Shown piece after piece: positions 9,382 through 17,662 of a DNA stretch of 64,000 bases (within the stretch, counting starts at the first letter, position 1; every line of letters starts with the position of its first letter). The notes under the pieces are model-generated. The model saw only the letters and a list, made by a program, of their open reading frames with translations, did not search any database and was not told the origin of the DNA. Source of the DNA: Treponema putidum. GTDB taxonomy: Bacteria; Spirochaetota; Spirochaetia; Treponematales; Treponemataceae. The translations under genes and the position numbers were made by a program. The stretch is from contig NZ_CP009228.1 of assembly GCF_000755145.1 (NCBI RefSeq), positions 1,113,827 to 1,177,826 on the forward strand, in the 5' to 3' direction.

Positions 9382-10739
9382 TTTCCTCCTACTCTTAAAA
9401 TTAAGTTATCCTGTTTTAAGGCCTTACGCAATGAAGGTGTTCCGCTTGTAGATACTGAAATTGTGAGAGGCTTTTCTATTTTTATGTTTTTAAAAATTTC
9501 CAATTCTTTTTTGTTTGCAGGGAAGCAAAATTCCTTTCCGTTTATTTCCAAAACCTCATCTTGAGATAGTGGCTTTTTTCTGGCGAGGCTTATTGTCCAC
9601 AAATTTGTTTTGTGCAAGCCTTTTGAAATTTTTAGATTAAGTTCAAGCTCTGTACAAATAAAATGAGAAGAATAATAATCTTTTCCAGTAAAGCGGTAAA
9701 GTTTTTTTGTAAAGGGGATTTCGTTTTTTTCTCCGTTTAGTTCTAAAATACTATCTTGAGGAATATCTAAATTTAATTCTTTACAAAGTTTTTTTGCGCA
9801 CCCTTGAGAAGGCGCTTTTGATTTAAAAAAGCTGCCTATTTTCTTTAAGACTTCAGCTTCAAAAGCTACCACGGAGCCGTCGCCCTTTGGGCCGATATTC
9901 AAAAGATAATTACCTCCCATAGCTCTTACCCTTATAAGGCTTTCTATAAGCTCTTGGGCCTTTTTATTTTTATCTCCCCGTTTTTGCCATGAACGGTAGC
10001 CCCATGTTTCATGGTAAATTGAAGCAGGGGTTTGCCAAGGAACATTTAAACTTTTATCAGGAAATTTGTTATCCCCCATTGTACAAAAATCTCCGCAGTC
10101 ATTCCATATACGGCCGTTTATCATCATGTTAGGCTGAAGTTGTTGAGCAAGAGCTTTCACCTCTTCGCTTTGTTTTTTCGTAGGAAAGCCCATATCCATC
10201 CAAAGCTCACAAAGGGGGCCGTAATTTGTAACCAGCTCTTTCAGCTGCTCAAGATTAAATTTTTGATGCTTGGGCGGAATTTTATCGCTGTTATGATCGC
10301 TTATAGGAAGAGCAAATTCGCAGTCCCAATCTATCCAAGAAAAATAAAGCCCGAACTTTAAACCGTTTTTTTTGCATGCGTTAGAAAGTTCTGCAACAAG
10401 GTCTCTTTTTGCAGGTGCCTTCATAGAATTATAATCGGTAGTCTTTGTATCAAAAAGACAAAATCCGTCATGGTGCTTTGCTGTGATAATTATGTATTTC
10501 ATTCTTGCAGCTTTTGCAAGAGCACATATTTTTTCCGCATCGAAATTTTTACAGGTAAATTTATTTTGTAAGGCCTTATATTCTTCTTTAGGAATTTTAC
10601 CGTGACTTAAAATCTGTTCACTGTAACCGCTCTTTATAGGTTCACCCTTCCAAACACCTCCGCATAAAGAATAAAGCCCGTAATGAATAAACATTCCGAA
10701 ACCTAATTTTTGCCACTGTATAATCTTATCCGGTTTCAT
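9378..10739 (-). CDS. Alpha-L-fucosidase (GH29)
   Basis: A retaining GH29 glycosidase releasing alpha-L-fucose. Family landmarks are clear: WQKLGFGMFIHYGLYS at the start, KHHDGFCLFDTKTTDYN, KFGLYFSWIDW, and LWMDMG, which carries the catalytic Asp nucleophile. A smaller beta domain follows residue ~310. I place the start at ATG 10739 (MKPDKIIQW), which fits the family N-terminus; an open extension to TTG 10811 would add 24 hydrophobic residues of doubtful value. With the chosen start there is no signal peptide, implying action on imported fucosides, which is unusual for the family. Forms an operon with the CmpB-like gene. Confidence 0.85.
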   Translation of the reverse strand: MKPDKIIQWQKLGFGMFIHYGLYSLCGGVWKGEPIKSGYSEQILSHGKIPKEEYKALQNKFTCKNFDAEKICALAKAARMKYIIITAKHHDGFCLFDTKTTDYNSMKAPAKRDLVAELSNACKKNGLKFGLYFSWIDWDCEFALPISDHNSDKIPPKHQKFNLEQLKELVTNYGPLCELWMDMGFPTKKQSEEVKALAQQLQPNMMINGRIWNDCGDFCTMGDNKFPDKSLNVPWQTPASIYHETWGYRSWQKRGDKNKKAQELIESLIRVRAMGGNYLLNIGPKGDGSVVAFEAEVLKKIGSFFKSKAPSQGCAKKLCKELNLDIPQDSILELNGEKNEIPFTKKLYRFTGKDYYSSHFICTELELNLKISKGLHKTNLWTISLARKKPLSQDEVLEINGKEFCFPANKKELEIFKNIKIEKPLTISVSTSGTPSLRKALKQDNLILRVGGK

Positions 10740-10889
10740 AATATTGAGTATATAAGATAGAATGAGAGATTTCAAGTGAGTAAAAATAGACAAGCCCATA
10801 AAATTGATCAATACTTGAATCCCTGTAAATTATAATATATAATAGATAAAGGGAATAAGCACTTAACGATTGATTGGGGAGGTAAAAAA

Positions 10890-12506
10890 ATGATGGATTT
10901 TTCACGGAAGATACCTATAGGCGTACAAAGTTTTGAAGTCATGCGTAATGATAAATTTTTGTATGTAGATAAAACCGAATTTATTTTTAAGCTGACTAAT
11001 TCAAATAGAGTCTACTTTTTAAGCCGACCCCGCCGTTTCGGAAAAAGCCTTTTTCTTTCTACCCTCGAAGCCTACTTTTTAGGAAAAAAAGAATTGTTTA
11101 AGGGGCTGTACATTGAAGAAGCCGAAGAAAACAGAGCTAAAAACGAAGGAACTGAAGCATGGACTCAATATCCCGTTCTTTACTTGGATTTTAATACGGG
11201 GCGGTATGATTTGCCTGAGTCTTTAAACGAAAGCCTTGACTTCTTTTTAAGAGCCGAGGAGGCGCGTTTCGGTATACAGGGGAACAATTTATCTTTTGGT
11301 AAACGCTTTGCTTTTTTAATACAAACAGCTTATGAAAAAACCGGCAAACAGGTAGTTATCCTCGTAGACGAATATGATAAGCCCCTCTTACAAACAATGT
11401 ATGTAAATGAAACCCTAAACGAAGAATTCCGCAGTACACTCAAAGCTTTTTATTCCGTTATAAAAACTTGCGACAAGTATATCCGCTTTGCATTTTTAAC
11501 GGGAGTAACAAAATTCAGTAAGGTAAGTATTTTCAGTGACCTAAATAACTTACAAGACATAAGCCTTCACGAAGATTGCTCTGCCCTTTGCGGTATAACC
11601 CAAGAAGAATTAACGGCCGTATTTTCTCCCGAAATTCAGGTCTTGGCAGACAAAGAAAAGATAAGCTATGAAGAATGTTTAAGCCTTCTTAAAAGATGCT
11701 ATGACGGATATCTTTTTGCAAAAGAAGGAAAAAGCGTTTATAATCCTTTCAGCCTTCTAAATGCTTTTTCGGCAAAAGATGTGGGAAGCTATTGGTTTGC
11801 TACTGGAACTCCGACCTTTTTGGTAAACTACCTCAAAGAAGCTGATTATAATATTCCCGACTTAGACGGAAATGTTGAGCTTGATGAGGCCGGCTTAGCC
11901 GATTACCGAGCCGACACAAAAAATCCTTTGCCGATTTTATTTCAAGCAGGATATTTAACAATAAAAAGTTATGATTCAAAATACAAGCTTTATTCTTTGG
12001 GTTTTCCTAATGATGAAGTGCGTTACGGTTTTTTAAGCAATCTTTTGCCTGTCTATTCAGATATTAAAAATACTGAAACGGCTCATTCCGTCGCCCAATT
12101 TTCTAAAGATATTGAAAGAGGAAATGTAGATAACTTTATGGAAAGAATGCAGTCCATAATTGCCGGCATTCCTTACGATAATCTTCCCAAAGAAAAGTTA
12201 AAACTTAGAGAGCAAAATTATCAGACTGCCGTTTATTTGATTTTTAAGCTGATGGGGCAATTTGTCGAAACCGAAATACATTGTTCTGCCGGAAGAGCTG
12301 ACTGTCTTGTTCATACACAAGATACGATTTATATCTTCGAATTTAAACTTGACGGAAACGGAAGCTCGGCAGATGCGATAGCACAGATAAAAGAAAAAGG
12401 CTATTCAGCTCCTTTTAAATCAAGCGGTAAAAGAATTGTTCTAATAGGTTCATCCTTTGATGAAAAAGAGCGTACCATAAAAGACTGGAAAACCGAAAAA
12501 ATTTAA
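10890..12506 (+). CDS. AAA-ATPase-like protein with C-terminal PD-(D/E)XK nuclease domain
   Basis: A 538-residue protein of the AAA-ATPase_like (PF09820) plus DUF1703 type, often present in many copies in anaerobe and Treponema genomes. The N-terminus has the family signature IPIGVQSFEVMRND and a P-loop in RPRRFGKSLFLST (~residues 47-60). A Walker B-like VVILVDEYDKPL lies near 155. The C-terminal domain has GRADCLV and IYIFEFKLDG, matching the D...ExK core of PD-(D/E)XK nucleases. The biological role of the family is unsettled; a mobile-element or defence link has been suggested. Preceded by GGGGAGG at good spacing from ATG 10890. Confidence 0.85.
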   Translation: MMDFSRKIPIGVQSFEVMRNDKFLYVDKTEFIFKLTNSNRVYFLSRPRRFGKSLFLSTLEAYFLGKKELFKGLYIEEAEENRAKNEGTEAWTQYPVLYLDFNTGRYDLPESLNESLDFFLRAEEARFGIQGNNLSFGKRFAFLIQTAYEKTGKQVVILVDEYDKPLLQTMYVNETLNEEFRSTLKAFYSVIKTCDKYIRFAFLTGVTKFSKVSIFSDLNNLQDISLHEDCSALCGITQEELTAVFSPEIQVLADKEKISYEECLSLLKRCYDGYLFAKEGKSVYNPFSLLNAFSAKDVGSYWFATGTPTFLVNYLKEADYNIPDLDGNVELDEAGLADYRADTKNPLPILFQAGYLTIKSYDSKYKLYSLGFPNDEVRYGFLSNLLPVYSDIKNTETAHSVAQFSKDIERGNVDNFMERMQSIIAGIPYDNLPKEKLKLREQNYQTAVYLIFKLMGQFVETEIHCSAGRADCLVHTQDTIYIFEFKLDGNGSSADAIAQIKEKGYSAPFKSSGKRIVLIGSSFDEKERTIKDWKTEKI

Positions 12507-12513
12507 CATCCGC

Positions 12514-12555
12514 GTAACATCTGTTACCGACTTCTATTCATAAAATGCTTATAAT
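12514..12555 (+). promoter_or_regulatory. hcp promoter with HcpR-type operator
   Basis: A perfect palindrome, GTAAC-ATCT-GTTAC, lies at 12514-12527. A consensus -10 (TATAAT) is at 12550-12555, which puts transcription start near 12562. The palindrome centre (12520.5) is then at about -41.5, the class II activator position for Crp/Fnr-family proteins. There is no good -35 box, as expected for an activator-dependent promoter. From memory, the GTAAC-N4-GTTAC form matches the motif described for HcpR outside Desulfovibrio. The likely regulator gene is just downstream of hcp. Confidence 0.8.
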
Positions 12556-12585
12556 TTACTCAAACCTTTGAAAAATAGGAGGTAT

Positions 12586-12743
12586 GATAAACAGTTCAAC
12601 AGAAATACTGTTTCACTGTTTATCTACCGAGTTTTGTGCTTTGCACAAAACATCGCATTATTATATGTGTGTGCTTTTCGGCACACACTAGAAAAAACTT
12701 TTTTTGCAAATTGATATTTGCTGCAAAAAGTTTTTATAGGAGA
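12586..12743 (+). promoter_or_regulatory. hcp 5' leader with four consecutive hairpins
   Basis: The ~187-nt untranslated leader of hcp holds four inverted repeats in a row: GATAAACAGT 12586-12595 with 12615-12624; GTTTTGTGC 12631-12639 with 12643-12651; GTGTGTGC 12667-12674 with 12681-12688; and a 44-nt AT-rich hairpin at 12692-12735. The last ends directly at the Shine-Dalgarno ATAGGAGA (12736-12743), and the same element stands before glyS. A second AGGAGG at 12577-12582 is only 1 base from an ATG (12584) opening a 35-codon frame, too close for normal initiation. A role in mRNA stability or translation control is inference. Confidence 0.6.
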
Positions 12744-12748
12744 ATACT

Positions 12749-14380
12749 ATGGACACTATGTTTTGTTTTCAATGTCAGGAGACATTTAAAAATTCAGGCT
12801 GCGTAAGGGTAGGAGTATGCGGGAAAAACCCCTTAGTTGCAGGATTGCAGGATTTTCTCATCTGGGGAACAAAAAAACTTTCCGAGGTGACGAGTTATAT
12901 GAGGGAAAAAGGGATTAAGGTTGAAAAAGAAATTAACCACATCGTAAGCACGAACCTTTTTGTTACAATAACCAATGCAAATTTTGATGAAAAGGCAATC
13001 AACAACAGAATAAATATTACTCTTAAAGCAATCCATGATTTGTATAGTTCTTTAAACCGCTCCCTTGATCCGGAGATTGAAGCACATCTTGGCTCGGATA
13101 TACCGAAAAGGCTGGGCAAGGCCATGACAATAGGTGTTTTGCAGACAAAAGATCCGGATAAGCGTTCCTTAAAAGAACTTATTATCTATGGGCTAAAGGG
13201 GCTATGTGCCTACGTAAAACATGCTAACACCTTGGGCTATGAAGATGAAGAGGTGGATGCTTTTATTCAAAAAACGCTTTCAATGCTCATAGATGAAAAT
13301 TTAAGTGTTGATGAACTTATTTCGCTTACCTTAAAGACAGGAGAGGCCGGAGTTAAGGGAATGGCTCTGCTGGATAGCGCCAACACAGGCAGCTACGGCA
13401 ATCCTGAAATAACCGAAGTTTCGATAGGTGTAAGAAATAATCCTGGCATCCTTGTGTCAGGTCATGATCTAAAAGATATAGAAATGCTCCTTGAGCAAAC
13501 CGAGGGAACCGGTATTGATGTTTATACTCACTCCGAAATGCTGCCTGCAAATTATTATCCAAAACTAAAAAAATATAAACATCTTGCAGGTAATTACGGT
13601 AATTCGTGGGCAAAGCAGGCTTCCGAATTCGAAAGTTTTAACGGCCCCATCCTTATGACAACCAACTGCATAATTCCTACAAAGGCTTCCTACGTATCAA
13701 GAATGTATACTACAAATGCAGCAGGACATCCCGGCTGTGTTCATATCGAAGCCGATGAAAACGGACATAAGGACTTTTCCGAAATTATAAAAAAGGCAAA
13801 ATCTTGCCCGCCGCCTAAGGAAATTGAAACCGGAAAGATTATAGGCGGCTTTGCTCACGCCCAAGTTTTTGCTCTTGCCGATAAAATTGTCGAAAGCGTC
13901 AAAAACGGGGATATTAGAAAATTCATAGTAATGGGAGGCTGTGACGGCAGACACACAACGAGATCTTATTATACAAATTTTGCAGAAGCTCTTCCAAAAA
14001 ATACCGTGATTCTGACAGCAGGTTGTGCAAAATATAGGTATAATAAACTAAATCTTGGAGATATAAACGGAATTCCAAGGGTATTGGATGCAGGGCAGTG
14101 TAATGATTCTTATTCGCTTGCTCTTATCGCGCTTAAATTGAAGGAAATATTTAACCTAAGCGATATTAATGATTTACCTATAATTTTTAATATAGCATGG
14201 TACGAACAAAAAGCCGTCATAGTACTATTGGCGCTATTATTCTTAGGTGTAAAAAATATACATCTTGGGCCTACTATTCCGGGTTTCCTTTCGCCCAATG
14301 TAAAGGAGGTTTTAATAAGCAAATTCGGATTATCGGGAATATCTTCAATAGAAGATGATATAAAACGTTTCTTCGGCTAG
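12749..14380 (+). CDS. hcp: Hybrid cluster protein (Hcp; NO/hydroxylamine reductase)
   Basis: Cytoplasmic Fe-S enzyme that protects against nitrosative stress; NO reductase activity is now favoured over the older hydroxylamine reductase name. The N-terminal Cys motif is C6-x2-C9-x8-C18-x5-C24, the [4Fe-4S] class I spacing of strict anaerobes. Hybrid-cluster ligands are present in order: [38 protein letters not shown], and the Glu/Lys pair of WYEQKAV. Length (543 aa) is full for the family. No reductase partner (Hcr) is encoded nearby, as usual for this class. Expression is probably activated by the Crp-family protein encoded downstream on the other strand. Confidence 0.97.
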   Translation: MDTMFCFQCQETFKNSGCVRVGVCGKNPLVAGLQDFLIWGTKKLSEVTSYMREKGIKVEKEINHIVSTNLFVTITNANFDEKAINNRINITLKAIHDLYSSLNRSLDPEIEAHLGSDIPKRLGKAMTIGVLQTKDPDKRSLKELIIYGLKGLCAYVKHANTLGYEDEEVDAFIQKTLSMLIDENLSVDELISLTLKTGEAGVKGMALLDSANTGSYGNPEITEVSIGVRNNPGILVSGHDLKDIEMLLEQTEGTGIDVYTHSEMLPANYYPKLKKYKHLAGNYGNSWAKQASEFESFNGPILMTTNCIIPTKASYVSRMYTTNAAGHPGCVHIEADENGHKDFSEIIKKAKSCPPPKEIETGKIIGGFAHAQVFALADKIVESVKNGDIRKFIVMGGCDGRHTTRSYYTNFAEALPKNTVILTAGCAKYRYNKLNLGDINGIPRVLDAGQCNDSYSLALIALKLKEIFNLSDINDLPIIFNIAWYEQKAVIVLLALLFLGVKNIHLGPTIPGFLSPNVKEVLISKFGLSGISSIEDDIKRFFG

Positions 14381-14400
14381 AAACATAATCGAGTGACAGA

Positions 14401-14428
14401 CTAAGGGCTTTTTCTGATAAGCCCTTAG
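14401..14428. terminator. Bidirectional hairpin between hcp and the Crp-family gene
   Basis: Inverted repeat CTAAGGGCTT (14401-14410) and AAGCCCTTAG (14419-14428) with an 8-base loop. It sits between the two convergent genes and overlaps the stop codon of the minus-strand regulator. T-tracts are short, so strength is uncertain. Confidence 0.6.
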
Positions 14429-15075
14429 CTAAAATCTTCGAGCTTATCAAGGTTGACAATGATGGTATCTTTTTCGATTTTTAAAAGACCGTCTTTTTGC
14501 ATGTTCATAAGCTCACGGGAAAGAGATGGACGAGGAAGGGCTAAGTATTCAGCCATAGCTTCCCTGTTTAGGTTTAGCTCAACCTTTGAGCTTCCTTTAG
14601 CCTGCTGCAATAAATAGAGGGCTATTTTTTGACGAAGACTGAATGAAGAAAAGATAAGGAGCTTTTGGTTTAAAAAATAAGCCTTATGAGCTAAAATATT
14701 TAATAGGTTCTTTAAAACCTTAAAATGAGTTTCGGAATAAACTTCGGCACCAAAAACTCCTTCTATGGGGAGACAAAGAATTTCAGCATCGTTTATGACA
14801 CGGCATGAATAATCATATACGGCCGAATCTAAAAGAGCATAGACTTCGGCAAAAACCGTACCGGGATGTTCAAAGCGGTTTACAATCAACCGCTTTCCAT
14901 CGGCGGTGTTTTTTTCGATTTGAACGATACCCGATTTTAAAACAAAGATAAAAGAAGGGATATCGCCCTCAAAAAAGATAAAGGCATCTTTTTTATAGTT
15001 GAGGGTTTTGGCCTTGGTATTTTTTAAATATTTTTCCGTTTCTTGGGCGGATATATTTTTAAAAATAGGATTCAT
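14425..15075 (-). CDS. hcpR: Crp/Fnr-family transcription regulator, probable HcpR
   Basis: A 216-residue regulator with an N-terminal cyclic-nucleotide-binding fold (~15-120, FEGDIPSFIFVLKSG and GTVFAEVYAL), a dimerisation helix (~125-150) and a C-terminal winged helix (~150-210, NREAMAEYLALPRPSLSREL). No Fnr-type N-terminal Cys cluster is present, so it does not sense oxygen through 4Fe-4S; HcpR proteins are thought to sense NO through haem, which the sequence alone cannot show. It is convergent with hcp, whose promoter carries a GTAAC-N4-GTTAC palindrome, and divergent from the gene at 15131. That context is the reason for calling it HcpR. Confidence 0.8.
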   Translation of the reverse strand: MNPIFKNISAQETEKYLKNTKAKTLNYKKDAFIFFEGDIPSFIFVLKSGIVQIEKNTADGKRLIVNRFEHPGTVFAEVYALLDSAVYDYSCRVINDAEILCLPIEGVFGAEVYSETHFKVLKNLLNILAHKAYFLNQKLLIFSSFSLRQKIALYLLQQAKGSSKVELNLNREAMAEYLALPRPSLSRELMNMQKDGLLKIEKDTIIVNLDKLEDFS

Positions 15076-15130
15076 ACTTTTAATTTCGGGTTATTTTAAT
15101 TTTAACTTGATTATATATCGGAGGATTATA

Positions 15131-16438
15131 ATGAATAAATATTTTAATATGGATGAAAGCGTTTTTGATATTACAGAACGCTTTCCTGAAACAATAAGAT
15201 ACTTGGCAGGAAAAGGCTTTACCCCTCTTACCAATCCCCTTATGCGTAAAATAATGGGTAAAAAGATTAGTCTTGAAAAAGCTCTTTTATCGAAGAACCT
15301 TGATATTGATTCGTGCGAAAAAGAGCTTATCGAAATTATCGAACAAAATAAAAATACTGATTTTGCCAAAATAGATTTAAGCCTAGAAAATAAAGATGCA
15401 CAAAATACCGGGTATGATGACGGCAAAAAAAATATAAGAATTGAGGGAGTGCTTCCATGCCCTATAAGAATTCCCTTGCTTGAAGCCTTTAAAGAATTTC
15501 ATTCCAAGTATATTGAAGAAAATAAAGAAGAGCTTGAAAAACAAAACTACAAAATCAGCTATGATCTTCGTTCTGCAAACCTTGGAATCGACTGGATAAT
15601 AAAGCAAGCTCAAACAGGGAAAAAAGAAAATCTTCCCGATATTCTCCTCTCTGCAGGATTTGAGCTTTTTTTCGATAAAAAACTCATGGGCTCCTTTATC
15701 GAGAATAAAGATTTTCATTGTTCAATCGAAAAAATGAATAAGGATTTTTGTAATGATTATATCGATCTTAGAGACAGTAGAAAAAATTATGGAATTATCG
15801 GAGTAGTTCCCGCAGTAATGATTGTAAATACCGAGATGCTAAGGGGAAGAAAAATGCCCGAAACTTGGGAAGACCTCCTCTTACCCGAATTTGAAAATTC
15901 TGCGGCAATTCCTTTCAGCGATTTGGATTTGTTTAATTCTGTAATTCTAAATATCTACAGCCGTTTCGGAGATGAAGGCATAAAAAAACTAGGCAGGGCA
16001 TGCCGCACCTCTCTTCATCCGGCTCAAATGGTAAAGGGTAAAGCCTCTCTTGTTTTAAAAAAAGCAAACTCCGTTGTAAATGAGCCTCCTGCCGTAAGCA
16101 TAAGCCCATACTTTTTTTCAAAGATGATAAAAGAGGATTCGGCATTAAAAACGGTTTGGCCTAAAGACGGGGCTATAGCAGCTCCTATTTTTATGCTTGT
16201 AAAAAAAGAAAGTGAAGCTTTGACAAAGGCCTTTGCAGACTTCTTTCTTTCAGAAAAGACCGGAAGGGTGTTTTCTGAAAGCGGCTTTTTTCCGTCAACT
16301 AATCCCGATGTCGATAACCGTTTAGGAGAGGATAAAAAGTTTTCTTGGGTAGGTTGGGATTTTATTTATCAAAACGATATAGGAACTCTATTGGAAAAAA
16401 TCAAAACCGATTTTGAAACGGCAGCCGGAAAAATTTAA
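15131..16438 (+). CDS. DUF1858 domain fused to solute-binding-protein-like domain, cytoplasmic
   Basis: A 435-residue two-part protein. The first ~70 residues (VFDITERFPETIRYLAGKGF, then NPLMRK) are a DUF1858-like helical domain, common beside redox and Hcp-type proteins. The rest resembles periplasmic iron/anion-binding proteins of ABC transporters (COG1840 type; GVVPAVMIVNTEML, PETWEDLL). There is no signal peptide or lipobox, so it should be cytoplasmic, which is odd for a binding protein. ATG 15131 follows GGAGG; an upstream frame opening at 14999 runs through the regulator promoter region and is rejected. It is divergent from the HcpR-like gene and may belong to the same regulon. Ligand unknown. 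Confidence 0.7.
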   Translation: MNKYFNMDESVFDITERFPETIRYLAGKGFTPLTNPLMRKIMGKKISLEKALLSKNLDIDSCEKELIEIIEQNKNTDFAKIDLSLENKDAQNTGYDDGKKNIRIEGVLPCPIRIPLLEAFKEFHSKYIEENKEELEKQNYKISYDLRSANLGIDWIIKQAQTGKKENLPDILLSAGFELFFDKKLMGSFIENKDFHCSIEKMNKDFCNDYIDLRDSRKNYGIIGVVPAVMIVNTEMLRGRKMPETWEDLLLPEFENSAAIPFSDLDLFNSVILNIYSRFGDEGIKKLGRACRTSLHPAQMVKGKASLVLKKANSVVNEPPAVSISPYFFSKMIKEDSALKTVWPKDGAIAAPIFMLVKKESEALTKAFADFFLSEKTGRVFSESGFFPSTNPDVDNRLGEDKKFSWVGWDFIYQNDIGTLLEKIKTDFETAAGKI

Positions 16439-16490
16439 ACCTATGTTATTTGGCAAAAAAAGTGAGGCAAAGAAAAAGAAATAGTAAATA

Positions 16491-17558
16491 CTATTCCACT
16501 TGGTTCAAACTAACCTCGTCGGAAACTAATTCATTTTTTTTGCCGTCATCGGTTTCTATAATAAGGTGACCTAAATCGCTGATTCCCAAAACCAAGGCTT
16601 TATAAGGGACTCCAGCAAAGGGCAGAACTCTTACCTTTTTTCCGGTAAGAAGGGAGAGGCTTTTATATTCTTCCATTAGATTGCCTTGAGAATGCAAGCC
16701 GTAAAGGGCTTCAATCAGGCTTGATATAATGGAAGAAGCTAAAACATTCCGGCTAAAGGAAAGAGTTCCGGCTTCGGTAAAAGATGTGCCGGTTTCAGTA
16801 AAAAGTTTGCCTGCTTCGACAAAAAGAGAGCCGGCCTTGTTTTTAAGCTCGGAAGGAAAATTTGACTCTTTTACATTGAGGCCAATACCGATAATCACGG
16901 CTTGCATAGAAGAACTTTCCATATCGATTATACCTTCGCTTAAAATGCCGCAGATTTTTTTTCCGTTAAGATAAATATCGTTTACCCATTTTATTTGCGG
17001 AGCAAAGCCCAGAGCCTTTAAACAGCGGCAGATGATAACTGCCGAAATCACCGTATAAAGAGCTGTATCCGGCACTTCCTTTTCAGCCCTTGCCGGAATT
17101 GATGGACAAAAAATCAGGCTAAAATATAAACCTGCGCCCCTCGGCGAATAAAAACTGCGTGAAAAGCGGCCCCTTCCGGCACTTTGATGCTCGGCAAAAA
17201 GAACCGTTCCGTGAAGGGACTCGGCATTGTTTGAGGAATTTAAACGCCTTTTTGCTTCGGTGTTAGTGGAATCTATTGTCTTAAAAACTTCTATTCTTCC
17301 CTTACAAACAGACCGGGCAAAAGAAGATAAATTTTTTTCAATTAAAAAAGCGTTTAATACATCGGAAGATGGGCTTAAAATATAGCCCTTATTTTTTCCG
17401 CCTTGAATATCATAACCTTCGTCTCTTAGTTTTTGCACAGCCTTCCAGACGGAAACCCTCGAAAGCCCTAAGTGTAGTGCCGCTTCTTCGCCCGAAAGAG
17501 GCCTTCCGCTTTGTTCTATAAGCATATCCAAAAGGATATCGCTCGTTGTCCTTGACAT
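16491..17558 (-). CDS. birA: Bifunctional biotin--[acetyl-CoA-carboxylase] ligase / repressor BirA
   Basis: Makes biotinyl-AMP and attaches biotin to carboxylase carrier proteins; the N-terminal helix-turn-helix can also repress biotin genes. HTH at ~1-60 (EEAALHLGLSRVSVWKAVQK). Catalytic domain ~85-260 with SAGRGRFSRSF, IKWVNDIYLNGKK and GIGLNVK. A small C-terminal SH3-like domain follows. Start set at ATG 17558 (GGAGAG 5 bases upstream) rather than the ATG 12 codons earlier. Between catalytic and C-terminal domains is a run of about four 7-residue repeats (AGSLFVE, AGKLFTE, TGTSFTE, AGTLSFS), which lengthens the protein and is atypical. Confidence 0.92.
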   Translation of the reverse strand: MSRTTSDILLDMLIEQSGRPLSGEEAALHLGLSRVSVWKAVQKLRDEGYDIQGGKNKGYILSPSSDVLNAFLIEKNLSSFARSVCKGRIEVFKTIDSTNTEAKRRLNSSNNAESLHGTVLFAEHQSAGRGRFSRSFYSPRGAGLYFSLIFCPSIPARAEKEVPDTALYTVISAVIICRCLKALGFAPQIKWVNDIYLNGKKICGILSEGIIDMESSSMQAVIIGIGLNVKESNFPSELKNKAGSLFVEAGKLFTETGTSFTEAGTLSFSRNVLASSIISSLIEALYGLHSQGNLMEEYKSLSLLTGKKVRVLPFAGVPYKALVLGISDLGHLIIETDDGKKNELVSDEVSLNQVE

Positions 17559-17662
17559 AAACTCTCCATTAAAAATCGAACGGGATTCTATCATATTTTT
17601 GTTTTTTTTTCTATTGCAACTTTTTTTAAACAGCCTTGTCTATTATCTTATAAGGTGAAGCT

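Noticed and set aside
12584-12691. 35-codon leader peptide gene before hcp
   Set aside because: The AGGAGG is only 1 base from the ATG, too close for initiation, and the frame consists mostly of the hairpin arms.
16443-16484. 13-codon frame (MLFGKKSEAKKKK) between the DUF1858 gene and birA
   Set aside because: No ribosome site and lysine-rich low complexity; most likely chance.
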